From the NCBI RefSeq assembly GCF_004403945.1, contig NZ_SOHM01000036.1, forward strand, positions 62,001 through 126,000: a DNA stretch of 64,000 nucleotides, read 5' to 3'. Shown one piece after another: positions 51,243 to 59,458 of this stretch (positions are counted from its first letter, which is position 1; each line of letters begins with the position of its first letter). A program made the position numbers and the translations under genes. The DNA is from Cryobacterium lactosi. GTDB lineage: Bacteria > Actinomycetota > Actinomycetes > Actinomycetales > Microbacteriaceae. The notes beneath the pieces were generated by a model. That model had not been told where the DNA came from. It saw only the letters and a program-made list of their open reading frames with translations, and made no database searches.

Positions 51243-53579
51243 CTAGACCGGCACCGGCGCGGTCCCCCGCGACGGCTCCGCCATCTTCTCGGCCGCGCTC
51301 AGCACCAGGCGGCCATCCGCCAGGGTCACCCGGTGCACGGCCCCGGTGATGGTGATGCCGGTCTCGGTCTGCTTGTCCGCGCACGAACCACCCACCCACA
51401 GGTCGACCCGGCCCGCCTCGACGATGCGCTCGTGGCGCAGGCCGGTGAACGCCAGCCGGGCCGTCGGAACCTCGAAGCGCACCACGGCCTCCTCGCCGGG
51501 CTCGAGCGTCACGCGGTGGTAGCCGAGCAGCTGAGCGACGGGCCGGGTGATGCTGGCATGCACATCCCGCGCATAGAGCTGCACGAGGTCGGTGCCGGTC
51601 CGCTCGCCGGTGTTGCGGACGCGCACACTCGCCGAGAACGTGCCGCCGGCCGCGACCTCGGTGTCGGCCGCCAATCCGGTGCGCTCGAAAGTGGTGTAGC
51701 TCAGCCCGTGCCCGAACGGAAGCACCGGGGTGCTGTCGACGCTGGTCACTTCCGACGGACCACCCAGGATCGGGTGCAGGTAGGAATAGGGCTGCGCGCC
51801 GGCAGAGCGCGGCAGCGACACGGGCAGGTGCCCGGTGGGCGTGACCGCGCCGGAGAGCACCGAGGCGATCGCCACCCCGCCTTCCTCGCCGGGGAAGAAC
51901 GCCTGCAGCACGGCAGCGGGTGCGTTGGGGCCGTCAATGGCCCACGCCACGGCGTAGGGGCGACCGGTCATCAGCACCATCACCACGGGAGTGCCGGAGG
52001 CCACGACGGCCTCCACCAGCTCACGTTGCAGGCCGGGCAGCTCGAGGCTTTCCACATCGTTGCCCTCGCCCACGGTGCCGCGACCGAACAGGCCGGCCCG
52101 ATCGCCCACAACGACCACGGCCACATCCGCGGTGCGAGCCGTCTCGACGGCCGCGGCGATCGCCGAGTCGTCAGAACCTTCCACCTCGCAGCCAGGGGCG
52201 AACACGATCTGGGCCGACGGGAACTCCGTCGCCAGCGCCTCCAGCACCGTAGGCATGTCCAGCTCGGCCGGCACATCCGGATGGTGGGCGAGCACATGGT
52301 TCACGAAGGAGTAACAGCCCATCAGGGCCTCGGTCGAGTCGGCGTTCGGGCCGAGCACCGCGATGGTGCCCGGGCCCCGGTCGCCGGTGCCCCGGAGCGG
52401 CAGCACCCCGTCATTGGTCAGCAGGATCAGCGATTCCTCGGCCAGCACGCGCGCCACCCGCCGGTGCTCGGGCGTGTCGAGGTCGATCTCGGTGGGCGCC
52501 ATGGTGAAGGTCTCATCGAGCAGGCCCAGGTCCTCCTTCTGCGACAACACCCGCAGCACGGCCCGGTCGATCAGCGCGACATCCGTGAGCCCGGCCCGCA
52601 CCCGTTCGGCCAGGGGCGCCAGGAACGCGTCGCCGGTGGGCAATTCCACATCGATCCCGGCGGTGAGGGCGAGGTCAGCCGCCTCGCCCCGGTCGGCGGC
52701 CACGGCGTGCATCAGCTGCAGGAACGCCACCGAGAAGTAGTCAGAAACGACAACGCCGTCAAAGCCCCACCGGTCGCGCAAAATCTCGGTGAGGTACTCC
52801 GGGGTGGCGCCGACGGGCGCTCCGTCGATCTCGGCGTACGAGTTCATCACCGAACGCACCCCGCCGTCGAGCACCGCCATTTCGAACGGGGGCAGGAACA
52901 CGTCGTTGATCTCGCGCATACCGGCGTGCACCGGGGCGTGGTTCCGGCCGGCCTGCGTAGCCGAATAGCCCACGAAATGCTTGAGGGTCGCGTGCACCCC
53001 CGCCGCCTGAAGGCCGGTGACATAGGCGGTGCCGATGGTGCCGACCACATAGGGGTCCTCGGCGATGCACTCGTCGACCCGGCCCCACCGTGGGTCCCGG
53101 ATCACGTCGAGCACCGGAGCGAGCCCCTGGTGGATGCCGAGCTGCTTCATCGATCCGCCGATGAGGAGGCCCATCTCCTCCACCAGCGCAGGATCGAAGG
53201 CGGCTCCCCAGGCGAGCGGTGTCGGGAAGGTCGCCGCTTTCCACGCCGCGAGTCCGGTCAGGCACTCCTCGTGCACGATGGCCGGGATGCCGAGCCGGGT
53301 CTCCGACGCGAGGCGACGCTGCTCGGTCCACAACCACTCGGCTCGCTCCACGGGATCGACCGGCCGGGTGCCGTACACCCGGGTGAGGTGGCCGAGCCCG
53401 TGCAGAGTGGCCTCGTCGTATTTCGTCGAGGTGGCCATTTCACCGGCGAGCGGGGCGACGACCTCGCCGCCCTGGTCCACCCAATAGCCCACCATCTGGG
53501 CGAGTTTCTCTTCGAGGGTCATCCGGGCATGCAACTCGCGCACGCGTTGAGATGCCGCAGGCAGTTCTGGGAAAGTCAC
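51243..53579 (-). CDS. GH3-family beta-glycosidase
   Basis: A 778-residue enzyme. The N-terminal GH3 barrel (about 20-310) carries KHFVGYSATQAGRNHAP and the nucleophile Asp280 in GVVVSDYF. The alpha/beta domain lies at about 370-590, and a C-terminal FnIII-like domain at about 660-745 (SASVRVRNTGERTGTDLVQL). Such enzymes remove beta-linked glucose or xylose from oligosaccharides. There is no signal peptide, so it is probably cytoplasmic. It is the last gene of the operon SBP-permease-permease-GH3, next to a LacI regulator. Confidence 0.93.
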   Translation of the reverse strand: MTFPELPAASQRVRELHARMTLEEKLAQMVGYWVDQGGEVVAPLAGEMATSTKYDEATLHGLGHLTRVYGTRPVDPVERAEWLWTEQRRLASETRLGIPAIVHEECLTGLAAWKAATFPTPLAWGAAFDPALVEEMGLLIGGSMKQLGIHQGLAPVLDVIRDPRWGRVDECIAEDPYVVGTIGTAYVTGLQAAGVHATLKHFVGYSATQAGRNHAPVHAGMREINDVFLPPFEMAVLDGGVRSVMNSYAEIDGAPVGATPEYLTEILRDRWGFDGVVVSDYFSVAFLQLMHAVAADRGEAADLALTAGIDVELPTGDAFLAPLAERVRAGLTDVALIDRAVLRVLSQKEDLGLLDETFTMAPTEIDLDTPEHRRVARVLAEESLILLTNDGVLPLRGTGDRGPGTIAVLGPNADSTEALMGCYSFVNHVLAHHPDVPAELDMPTVLEALATEFPSAQIVFAPGCEVEGSDDSAIAAAVETARTADVAVVVVGDRAGLFGRGTVGEGNDVESLELPGLQRELVEAVVASGTPVVMVLMTGRPYAVAWAIDGPNAPAAVLQAFFPGEEGGVAIASVLSGAVTPTGHLPVSLPRSAGAQPYSYLHPILGGPSEVTSVDSTPVLPFGHGLSYTTFERTGLAADTEVAAGGTFSASVRVRNTGERTGTDLVQLYARDVHASITRPVAQLLGYHRVTLEPGEEAVVRFEVPTARLAFTGLRHERIVEAGRVDLWVGGSCADKQTETGITITGAVHRVTLADGRLVLSAAEKMAEPSRGTAPVPV

Positions 53580-53639
53580 AACAATCTCTTTCTACTTCTT
53601 CTATGTCGACGAATCAGGCTGCGCGCGGCGGGCAGCCGA

Positions 53640-54524
53640 TCAACCCTTGACCGCGCCGGTCAGCCCGCCCACGATGCGGCGTTCGAACAGGGCGAAGAAC
53701 ACCAGCGCGGGAATCATGGACAGCGAGGTGAAGGCCAGAACCTTCGCAGTATCCACCGAATACTGCGAGGCGAACGATTGCACGCCCAGCGGGAGGGTGA
53801 ACACGGCGTCGTTGTTCAGGATGAACAGCGGCAACAGGTAGCTGTTCCAGCTGGCGATGAAGGCCAGGATGCCCACCGTGATGACACCGGGCATGGCCAG
53901 CGGCACGATCATCCGCCAGAAGAAGCCGAGCCGGCTGCAGCCGTCGATGAAGGCGGCCTCCTGGATCTCATCGGGGATGGCCTTGAGGAACGGCACCAGG
54001 ATGATGATGGTCGTGGGCAACGCGAACGCGATCTGCGGCAGGATGACGCCGCCGAGCGAGTTCATCAGGCCCAGGTTCTTCACCACCAGGTAGAGCGGGG
54101 TGATGGCCACGGTCATGGGGAACATCAGGCCGGCCGCGAAGGTGGCGTAAAGGATGCCGCGGCCACGGAACCTGTACCGGGCCAGCACATAGCTGGCCAT
54201 CAGGCCGAGCACCACCACACCCAACGTGGTGGCGAAGCCGGCGATCAGGGAGTTGCCCACCAGCCGCCAGAAGGTGCCGCCGGTCAGGACATCGAGGTAG
54301 TTGCCGATGTTCCAGACGCTCGGCCAGCCGGACGGGTCGGTGGTGATCTGGGCGTTGGTGCGGAACCCGCCGATGATGATGAACAACACCGGGGCGAGCA
54401 TCAGTCCGATCACCAGAACGGCGACGACGTAGGCGACGGGAGTGCCCCAACGCCGGCTGGTCTTGATCGGGGCCGGCGGATTGGCCGGCGGCAGCGCCAC
54501 AGCGGGCGTGGTGAGCGCGGTCAT
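53640..54524 (-). CDS. Carbohydrate ABC transporter permease, MalG-type (second CUT1 locus)
   Basis: A 294-residue permease with about six spans. Its EAA loop is DEIQEAAFIDGCSRLGFFWR, with Cys at a position usually Ala. Residues 60-85 begin the extracytoplasmic part. Its ATG overlaps the partner permease by 4 nt. The next gene, GH3, follows after 60 nt. Confidence 0.93.
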   Translation of the reverse strand: MTALTTPAVALPPANPPAPIKTSRRWGTPVAYVVAVLVIGLMLAPVLFIIIGGFRTNAQITTDPSGWPSVWNIGNYLDVLTGGTFWRLVGNSLIAGFATTLGVVVLGLMASYVLARYRFRGRGILYATFAAGLMFPMTVAITPLYLVVKNLGLMNSLGGVILPQIAFALPTTIIILVPFLKAIPDEIQEAAFIDGCSRLGFFWRMIVPLAMPGVITVGILAFIASWNSYLLPLFILNNDAVFTLPLGVQSFASQYSVDTAKVLAFTSLSMIPALVFFALFERRIVGGLTGAVKG

Positions 54525-55537
54525 GTGCTCTTCCCCTTTCCAGTGATTGCGCCCTCGGTGTCCCGGCTCAGCACGAAGCGCTGGTAGATCAGCGCGACGA
54601 CGAGCGAGATCAGGAAGAGCACGACGGCCACGGCGTTTCCGTAGCCGTAGTTGCCGGCGTTCCGGCCGTTGGCGACGAGGTAGGTCGCCATGGTCGACGT
54701 TCCCGCGGTGGAGGCGATGTACTGGCCCCAGATGATGTAAACGAGGTCGAAGAGTTGCAGGGCGCCGATGATCGACAGGAACGCCCAGATGCGCAGCGTG
54801 GGTGCCAGGAGCGGCAGCGTGATGTGCCGTTGGATCTGCCAGAACGAGGCGCCGTCGATGGCCGCGGCCTCCGGCAGTTCCTCCGGGATGCCCTGCAGGC
54901 CGGCGAGGAAGAGGATGACGGCGAAGCCGACGTACTTCCAGGTGATGATCACCATGAGGGTCCAGATGGCGATGTCCGGGTTGGACAGCCAGTCCTGGCT
55001 GAATGCACCAAGGCCGAGCTTCTCCAACATGCCGTTGACGGCGCCGTTGGACGCCAGCATCAGGCTCCAGCCGGTGCCGACGACAACTTCGGAGATCACG
55101 TAGGGCACGAAGATGAGCACCCGGATGAGCGACTGCCCACGGAGTTTCCGGTTCAGGAGCAGCGCGAGGAGGATCGCGACGGGCCCCTGGAGCACGAGGG
55201 AGAGCACAACGATGACGCCGTTGTGGGTGAGGGCCTCCTGGAACGTGGGGTCCTGGATGATCGTGATGTAGTTGCGGAACCCGACGAAGTCAGTGGGCGG
55301 GCCGTAGCCCTGCCAGCTGAAGAAACCGTAGTACGCCGCCATCACGACGGGGAAGATCACGAAGCCGAGGAAGACGATGAGCGCTGGACCGACGAGGACC
55401 GCGATCTCGACCCTGGCCCCGACCGGACTGCTGCGGCGGCGTCGCCGCACGGGCGGGGCCACGGGCGTAGTGCCCGTGTCCCCGCCGTTCGCGAGATCCA
55501 CCTCTAATCGCGTCGAAGTATTCTCGCGAACTGACAT
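54521..55537 (-). CDS. Carbohydrate ABC transporter permease, MalF-type (second CUT1 locus)
   Basis: A 338-residue permease with an Arg-rich cytoplasmic N-terminus (RRRRRSSPVG near 33), about six spans and an EAA loop PEAAAIDGASFWQIQR. The ATG at 55537 begins after the binding-protein gene (8 nt gap); longer readings run through that gene in another frame. Short-loop type. Confidence 0.93.
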   Translation of the reverse strand: MSVRENTSTRLEVDLANGGDTGTTPVAPPVRRRRRSSPVGARVEIAVLVGPALIVFLGFVIFPVVMAAYYGFFSWQGYGPPTDFVGFRNYITIIQDPTFQEALTHNGVIVVLSLVLQGPVAILLALLLNRKLRGQSLIRVLIFVPYVISEVVVGTGWSLMLASNGAVNGMLEKLGLGAFSQDWLSNPDIAIWTLMVIITWKYVGFAVILFLAGLQGIPEELPEAAAIDGASFWQIQRHITLPLLAPTLRIWAFLSIIGALQLFDLVYIIWGQYIASTAGTSTMATYLVANGRNAGNYGYGNAVAVVLFLISLVVALIYQRFVLSRDTEGAITGKGKST

Positions 55538-55545
55538 GAGAGTGC

Positions 55546-56850
55546 CTAGGCCTTCTTGGCCGCGTCGTTGACGGCCTGGATCAGCTGCTCCGGGCTGCCC
55601 TTGCCGGCGAGCAGGTCGACCACGCCGACGTTCAGCGCGTTTCCGACGTTCTGGCCGTAGACGGTGTCCAACCACTGCGAGACGTACGGGGCCGCGTTGT
55701 AGGCCGCGATGATCTCCTTGAGGTAGGGCTCGGTGACGGCTTCCTGGGCCACGGTGTTCACCGGCGGGGCGTTGAAGGCCGCGTAGTACTCCTTCTGCAC
55801 GTCGGAGCTGCCGATGTAGTTGAGGAAGTCGAGGCATTCTGCGGGGGCGTCGACCGAGCAGGAGTAGCCATCCACGCCACCGAGGATCGAGCCGGGCTCG
55901 CCCTCGCCGCCGTCGATCTCGGGGAACGGGAACCAGGACAGGTCGGCCAGCGGCTTCTCGTCCGGGGTCAGGGAGGCGATCACGCCGGGGTTCCAGGCGC
56001 CCATGAGTTCCATGGCTGCCTGGTGGTTGGCGACCAGGCCGGCGGAGCTGCCGGCGCCCTGCTGGGCGGCGGTGGTCAGGAAGCCCTGGTTGTAGGGCTC
56101 GGTGGCGGCGAAGCTTTCGAGGTCTTCGCCGGCCTTGATCCAGCAGTCGTCCGAGAAGTCCTTGGTGTCTGCGGCCTCGGCCAGCACGTCGGGGCTGCAT
56201 TCGCGCAGGGCGAAGAAGTAGAACCAGTGCGCGGCCGGCCAGGCGTCCTTAGCGCCGAGCGCGATCGGGGCGACGCCGGTGGTCTTGAGCTTCTCGACGG
56301 CGGTTTCGAGGTCGGTGATCGTGGCCGGCGCCTCGGTGATGCCCGCGGCGGTGAACAGGTCCTGGCTGTAGAAGATGCCGCCGGGGAGCACGGCGACCGG
56401 CATTGCGTAGATCTTGTCCTCGAGGCTGTTCGCGATGAACGAGCCGTTGGGGATCTCTTCCTTCACCTGGTCGGAGATGCCATCGGTGATGTCCATCAGC
56501 TGGCCGGCGGCGACCATCGCGGCCATCTTGCCGCCGCCGCGCTGCAGGAAGATGTCGGGTGCGTCGCCGGAGTTCAGCGCGGTCTGGAGCTTGCCGTCCA
56601 GGTCTTCGTTCTGGATCGCCTGCACGTCGATGGTGACGCCGGGGTTGTCGGCTTCGAAGTCGGCGACGGTCTTGTCCCAGAATTCCTGGCCGGGGCCGGT
56701 CGTGGAGTTCTGCCAGAGGCTCATCGTGACGTCGCCCCCGGCGGACGCATCGCCCGTATCGGTACTACAGGCCGACAGGCCCATGGCGCTGAGGCCCAGG
56801 ACCATGGTTCCGGCGAAGATTCTCTTCGCCGTGGTGTGGTTCACCTTCAT
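55546..56850 (-). CDS. Sugar ABC transporter substrate-binding lipoprotein (second CUT1 locus)
   Basis: A 434-residue solute-binding protein with lipobox LSAC (Cys28). VTMSLWQNSTTGPGQEFWDK begins the mature fold, and FLQRGGGKMAAMVAAGQLMD is a family-1 block. The ATG at 56850 has AAGG upstream. First gene of the operon and divergent from the LacI regulator at 56966. It should feed glycosides to the GH3 enzyme. Confidence 0.93.
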   Translation of the reverse strand: MKVNHTTAKRIFAGTMVLGLSAMGLSACSTDTGDASAGGDVTMSLWQNSTTGPGQEFWDKTVADFEADNPGVTIDVQAIQNEDLDGKLQTALNSGDAPDIFLQRGGGKMAAMVAAGQLMDITDGISDQVKEEIPNGSFIANSLEDKIYAMPVAVLPGGIFYSQDLFTAAGITEAPATITDLETAVEKLKTTGVAPIALGAKDAWPAAHWFYFFALRECSPDVLAEAADTKDFSDDCWIKAGEDLESFAATEPYNQGFLTTAAQQGAGSSAGLVANHQAAMELMGAWNPGVIASLTPDEKPLADLSWFPFPEIDGGEGEPGSILGGVDGYSCSVDAPAECLDFLNYIGSSDVQKEYYAAFNAPPVNTVAQEAVTEPYLKEIIAAYNAAPYVSQWLDTVYGQNVGNALNVGVVDLLAGKGSPEQLIQAVNDAAKKA

Positions 56851-56922
56851 TGGTTCAACCTTTTTCTCTTCGTTGAGGTGGTGGGGAATTGCCTCAGTGT
56901 CACAGCGGGAAAAAGAAGTGTC

Positions 56923-56959
56923 AAACGTTTTCGAAATCAGTTTCCAAGTCGCCTATGCT
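56923..56959. promoter_or_regulatory. Divergent control region: LacI operator and -10 of the LacI gene
   Basis: Two overlapping 8-bp palindromes, AAACGTTT (56923-56930) and TTTCGAAA (56929-56936), form a candidate LacI-type operator. It overlaps the place of the -35 for the LacI gene. Its -10, TATGCT (56954-56959), lies 6 nt before the ATG at 56966. Confidence 0.5.
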
Positions 56960-56965
56960 GAACCC

Positions 56966-57967
56966 ATGTCTCCCCGTGCCACGATCCACGATGTCGCCGC
57001 CGCCGCCGGCGTTTCTGTGGCGACGGTCTCCAAGGCGGTCAACGGCCGGTACGGAATTTCGGCGGCGACCACGGCCCGGGTGCTGGACGTAGTGCAGCAG
57101 CTGGGCTATGAGTCGAGTCTCGTGGCCAGCAGCATGCGGTCGCGCCGCACCAGCGTCATCGGCATCCTGGTGGCCGACTTCGAACCGTTCAGCGCGGAGA
57201 TCCTCAAGGGCGTCGGGGTCGCCCTGGCGGATTCCCGCTACGACCTGCTGGCCTACAGCGGCTCCCGGCAGCGGGAGACCAACGGCTGGGAGCGGCGCTC
57301 GCTGAGCCGGTTGAGCGGCACGCTGATCGACGGCGCCATCATGGTCACTCCCACGGTCGACACGACCTCCGCGGAGATCCCGGTCGTGGCCATCGATCCG
57401 CACACCGGCCGGGCTGACCTGCCGACGGTGGAGTCAGACAGCTTCGGCGGCGCGCTGCAGGCCACCCGCTACCTCATCGAGCTCGGCCACCGGCGGATCG
57501 GTTTCGTGGCCGGGCGCCCCGACCTGCGCAGCGCCTCCCTGCGTGAGGCGGGCTACCGGCAGGCGTTGGCGGATGCGGGCATCCAGTTCAACCCCGCCCT
57601 GGTGCGGGTGGGAATGTACAAGCGCGAGACGGCCAAGGCACCCGCCGCGTCGCTCTTGTCGATGACGGACCGCCCGACGGCGGTGTTCGCCGCCAACGAC
57701 CTCTCGGCGATCGCGATCATCCAGGTCGCCGCGGAGCTCGGTCTCGAAGTGCCCGGCGACCTCTCGGTGATCGGCTTCGACGACATCCCGGAGGCCTCGC
57801 AGATGAACCCGGCGCTGACCACCATCCGGCAGCCGATGAAAAGGCTCGGTGCCACCGCTGCGGGGATGCTCGTCTCCCTGCTCAACGGCGAGACGCTGCC
57901 GCAGAACCACATTCGGCTGCCCACCGGGCTCGTGCGCCGGGCGACCACGGCGCCGCCCCGAGTCTGA
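56966..57967 (+). CDS. LacI-family transcriptional regulator (second glycan locus)
   Basis: A 333-residue regulator. ATIHDVAAAAGVSVATVSKA is the helix-turn-helix and VLDVVQQLGYESSLVASSM the hinge. The ligand domain ends in DDIPEASQMNPALTTIRQP. The ATG at 56966 is 6 nt behind TATGCT, so the mRNA is probably leaderless. It is divergent from the CUT1-GH3 operon, which it likely represses, and is followed by the Gfo/Idh gene. Confidence 0.92.
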   Translation: MSPRATIHDVAAAAGVSVATVSKAVNGRYGISAATTARVLDVVQQLGYESSLVASSMRSRRTSVIGILVADFEPFSAEILKGVGVALADSRYDLLAYSGSRQRETNGWERRSLSRLSGTLIDGAIMVTPTVDTTSAEIPVVAIDPHTGRADLPTVESDSFGGALQATRYLIELGHRRIGFVAGRPDLRSASLREAGYRQALADAGIQFNPALVRVGMYKRETAKAPAASLLSMTDRPTAVFAANDLSAIAIIQVAAELGLEVPGDLSVIGFDDIPEASQMNPALTTIRQPMKRLGATAAGMLVSLLNGETLPQNHIRLPTGLVRRATTAPPRV

Positions 57968-58006
57968 CCGGTACCACCTGCGCACCATCATCGAGAGGGG
58001 CCTGTT

Positions 58007-59140
58007 GTGGGTGAACCGCACACCAGCCGGGACGTGACACCGCACCGGGTGGGCATCGTGGGCCTCGGCGTCATCTCCGCGGCCTATCTCCAGACGCTAG
58101 CGGCCACCGACGCGGTGGTCGTCACGGCCGTGGCCGACCTCGACCAGGGCCGGGCACGGTCGGTCGCGGCGGCACTGCCGGCCGCACGCGCGATGACGGT
58201 GGCCGACCTGCTCGCCGGCGACGAGGTCGACACCGTGTTGAACCTGACCACCCCGGCCGCGCACGCCGAGATCGCGCTCGGGGCCATCAGCCAGGGCAAG
58301 CAGGTCTACGGCGAGAAACCGCTGGCCGTGACCCTGGCCGAGGGCAGGAGCATGCTCGCCGCGGCCGCCCACGCGGGCGTGCGGGTCGGGTCCGCCCCGG
58401 ACACCGTGCTGGGCACCGGCATCCAGACCGCCAGAGCCGCGATCGACGACGGACTGATCGGCCGCCCGGTTGCGGCCTCGGCCGTCATGGTCTCGCCCGG
58501 GCACGAGTTCTGGCATCCGAATCCGGATTTCTACTACCGCGAGGGTGGCGGCCCGCTCTTCGACATGGGCCCGTACTACCTCACGGCGCTGGTCCACCTG
58601 CTCGGCCCGATCCGCTCGGTGACCGGCGCGTCCAGCCGGCCTTCGGACCACCGGGTGATCCGCACCGGGCCGCGGGCCGGCGAAGCTATCCCGGTTCTTG
58701 TCGACACCCATGTCACCGGGGTGCTCGAACACGTCAGCGGCGCCCTGTCGACGATCACGATGAGCTTCGACTCCCCCGCCACCGTGGCCTCGCCGATCGA
58801 GGTGCACGGCACCCTGGGCACCCTCGACGTGGGCGACCCGAACACCTTCGACGGCCCCGTTCGCCACCGGCGGGTGAACGATGGCGGCTTCCACCTGCTC
58901 GACCCGTTGGGCGGCTACGTCGACGGCGCCCGCGGCATCGGCCTCCTCGACCTGATCCGCACGCCGCCCCGCCACACCGCCCGCGCCACCGGGGAGCTCG
59001 CTCTGCACGTGCTCGATGCCATGGAGTCGCTGCAGCGCGCCGCGACGGAGGGTCACCGGGTCGACCTCACGACGGATGCCGACCGCCCCGCCCCGGTGCC
59101 GCTGACGCCCCGCGCCGAGTGGCTCGCGACCGGAGCCTAA
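58007..59140 (+). CDS. Gfo/Idh/MocA-family oxidoreductase
   Basis: A 377-residue NAD(P)-dependent sugar dehydrogenase-type protein. The Rossmann domain starts with VGIVGLGVISAAYLQTL; GEKPLAVTLAEG is the conserved EKP motif. The C-terminal domain contains GGGPLFDMGPYYLTALVHLL, with Asp and Tyr of the active-site region. GTG start with GAGAGGGG upstream. It lies 39 nt behind the LacI gene, so probably in one transcript. It may oxidise a sugar taken up by the adjacent importer. Confidence 0.92.
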   Translation: MGEPHTSRDVTPHRVGIVGLGVISAAYLQTLAATDAVVVTAVADLDQGRARSVAAALPAARAMTVADLLAGDEVDTVLNLTTPAAHAEIALGAISQGKQVYGEKPLAVTLAEGRSMLAAAAHAGVRVGSAPDTVLGTGIQTARAAIDDGLIGRPVAASAVMVSPGHEFWHPNPDFYYREGGGPLFDMGPYYLTALVHLLGPIRSVTGASSRPSDHRVIRTGPRAGEAIPVLVDTHVTGVLEHVSGALSTITMSFDSPATVASPIEVHGTLGTLDVGDPNTFDGPVRHRRVNDGGFHLLDPLGGYVDGARGIGLLDLIRTPPRHTARATGELALHVLDAMESLQRAATEGHRVDLTTDADRPAPVPLTPRAEWLATGA

Positions 59141-59187
59141 CCAACTAGAAAATGCCGGGGCCGTGGGAGCCGGGGCTCGGCGCGCGC

Positions 59188-59223
59188 AAAAAAAGGCCCG
59201 AATCTTCGTGAGAAGTTCGGGCC
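59188..59223 (-). terminator. Rho-independent terminator of the tRNA-Thr/tRNA-Met transcript
   Basis: GGCCCGAA (59195-59202) pairs with TTCGGGCC (59216-59223), with an inner CTTC/GAAG stem. On the minus strand it is followed by seven T residues (plus 59188-59194). It lies 5 nt beyond tRNA-Met. Confidence 0.9.
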
Positions 59224-59228
59224 GTGTG

Positions 59229-59302
59229 TAGCGGGAGCGGGAATTGAACCCGCGACACCACGATTATGAGCCGTGTGCTCTAACCAACTGAGCTACCCCG
59301 CC
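59229..59302 (-). tRNA. tRNA-Met (CAT), elongator type
   Basis: A 74-nt cloverleaf on the minus strand: acceptor GGCGGGG, D arm AGCTCAGTTGGTTAGAGC, anticodon CAT (plus 59266-59268) in CTCATAA, T arm GCGGGTTCAATTCCCGC. It closely resembles actinobacterial elongator tRNA-Met. A tRNA-Ile with modified CAT cannot be excluded. The G1-U72 wobble pair is odd. Confidence 0.92.
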
Positions 59303-59333
59303 TTAGACCTTCAGAGCCTAGCTCTCAAGCCTG

Positions 59334-59405
<72 letters not shown>

Positions 59406-59458
59406 AAAACTTCAAACTTCTGAAGTTGAACCGTGCTTTTGGCAACCGGTAAACATTA

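Noticed and set aside
50907-54587. Very long open reading frame of 1226 codons on the plus strand
   Set aside because: It is antisense to the GH3 and permease genes, has Arg/Gly/His-rich high-GC composition without domain motifs, and is a frame-shadow effect of codon-position GC bias.
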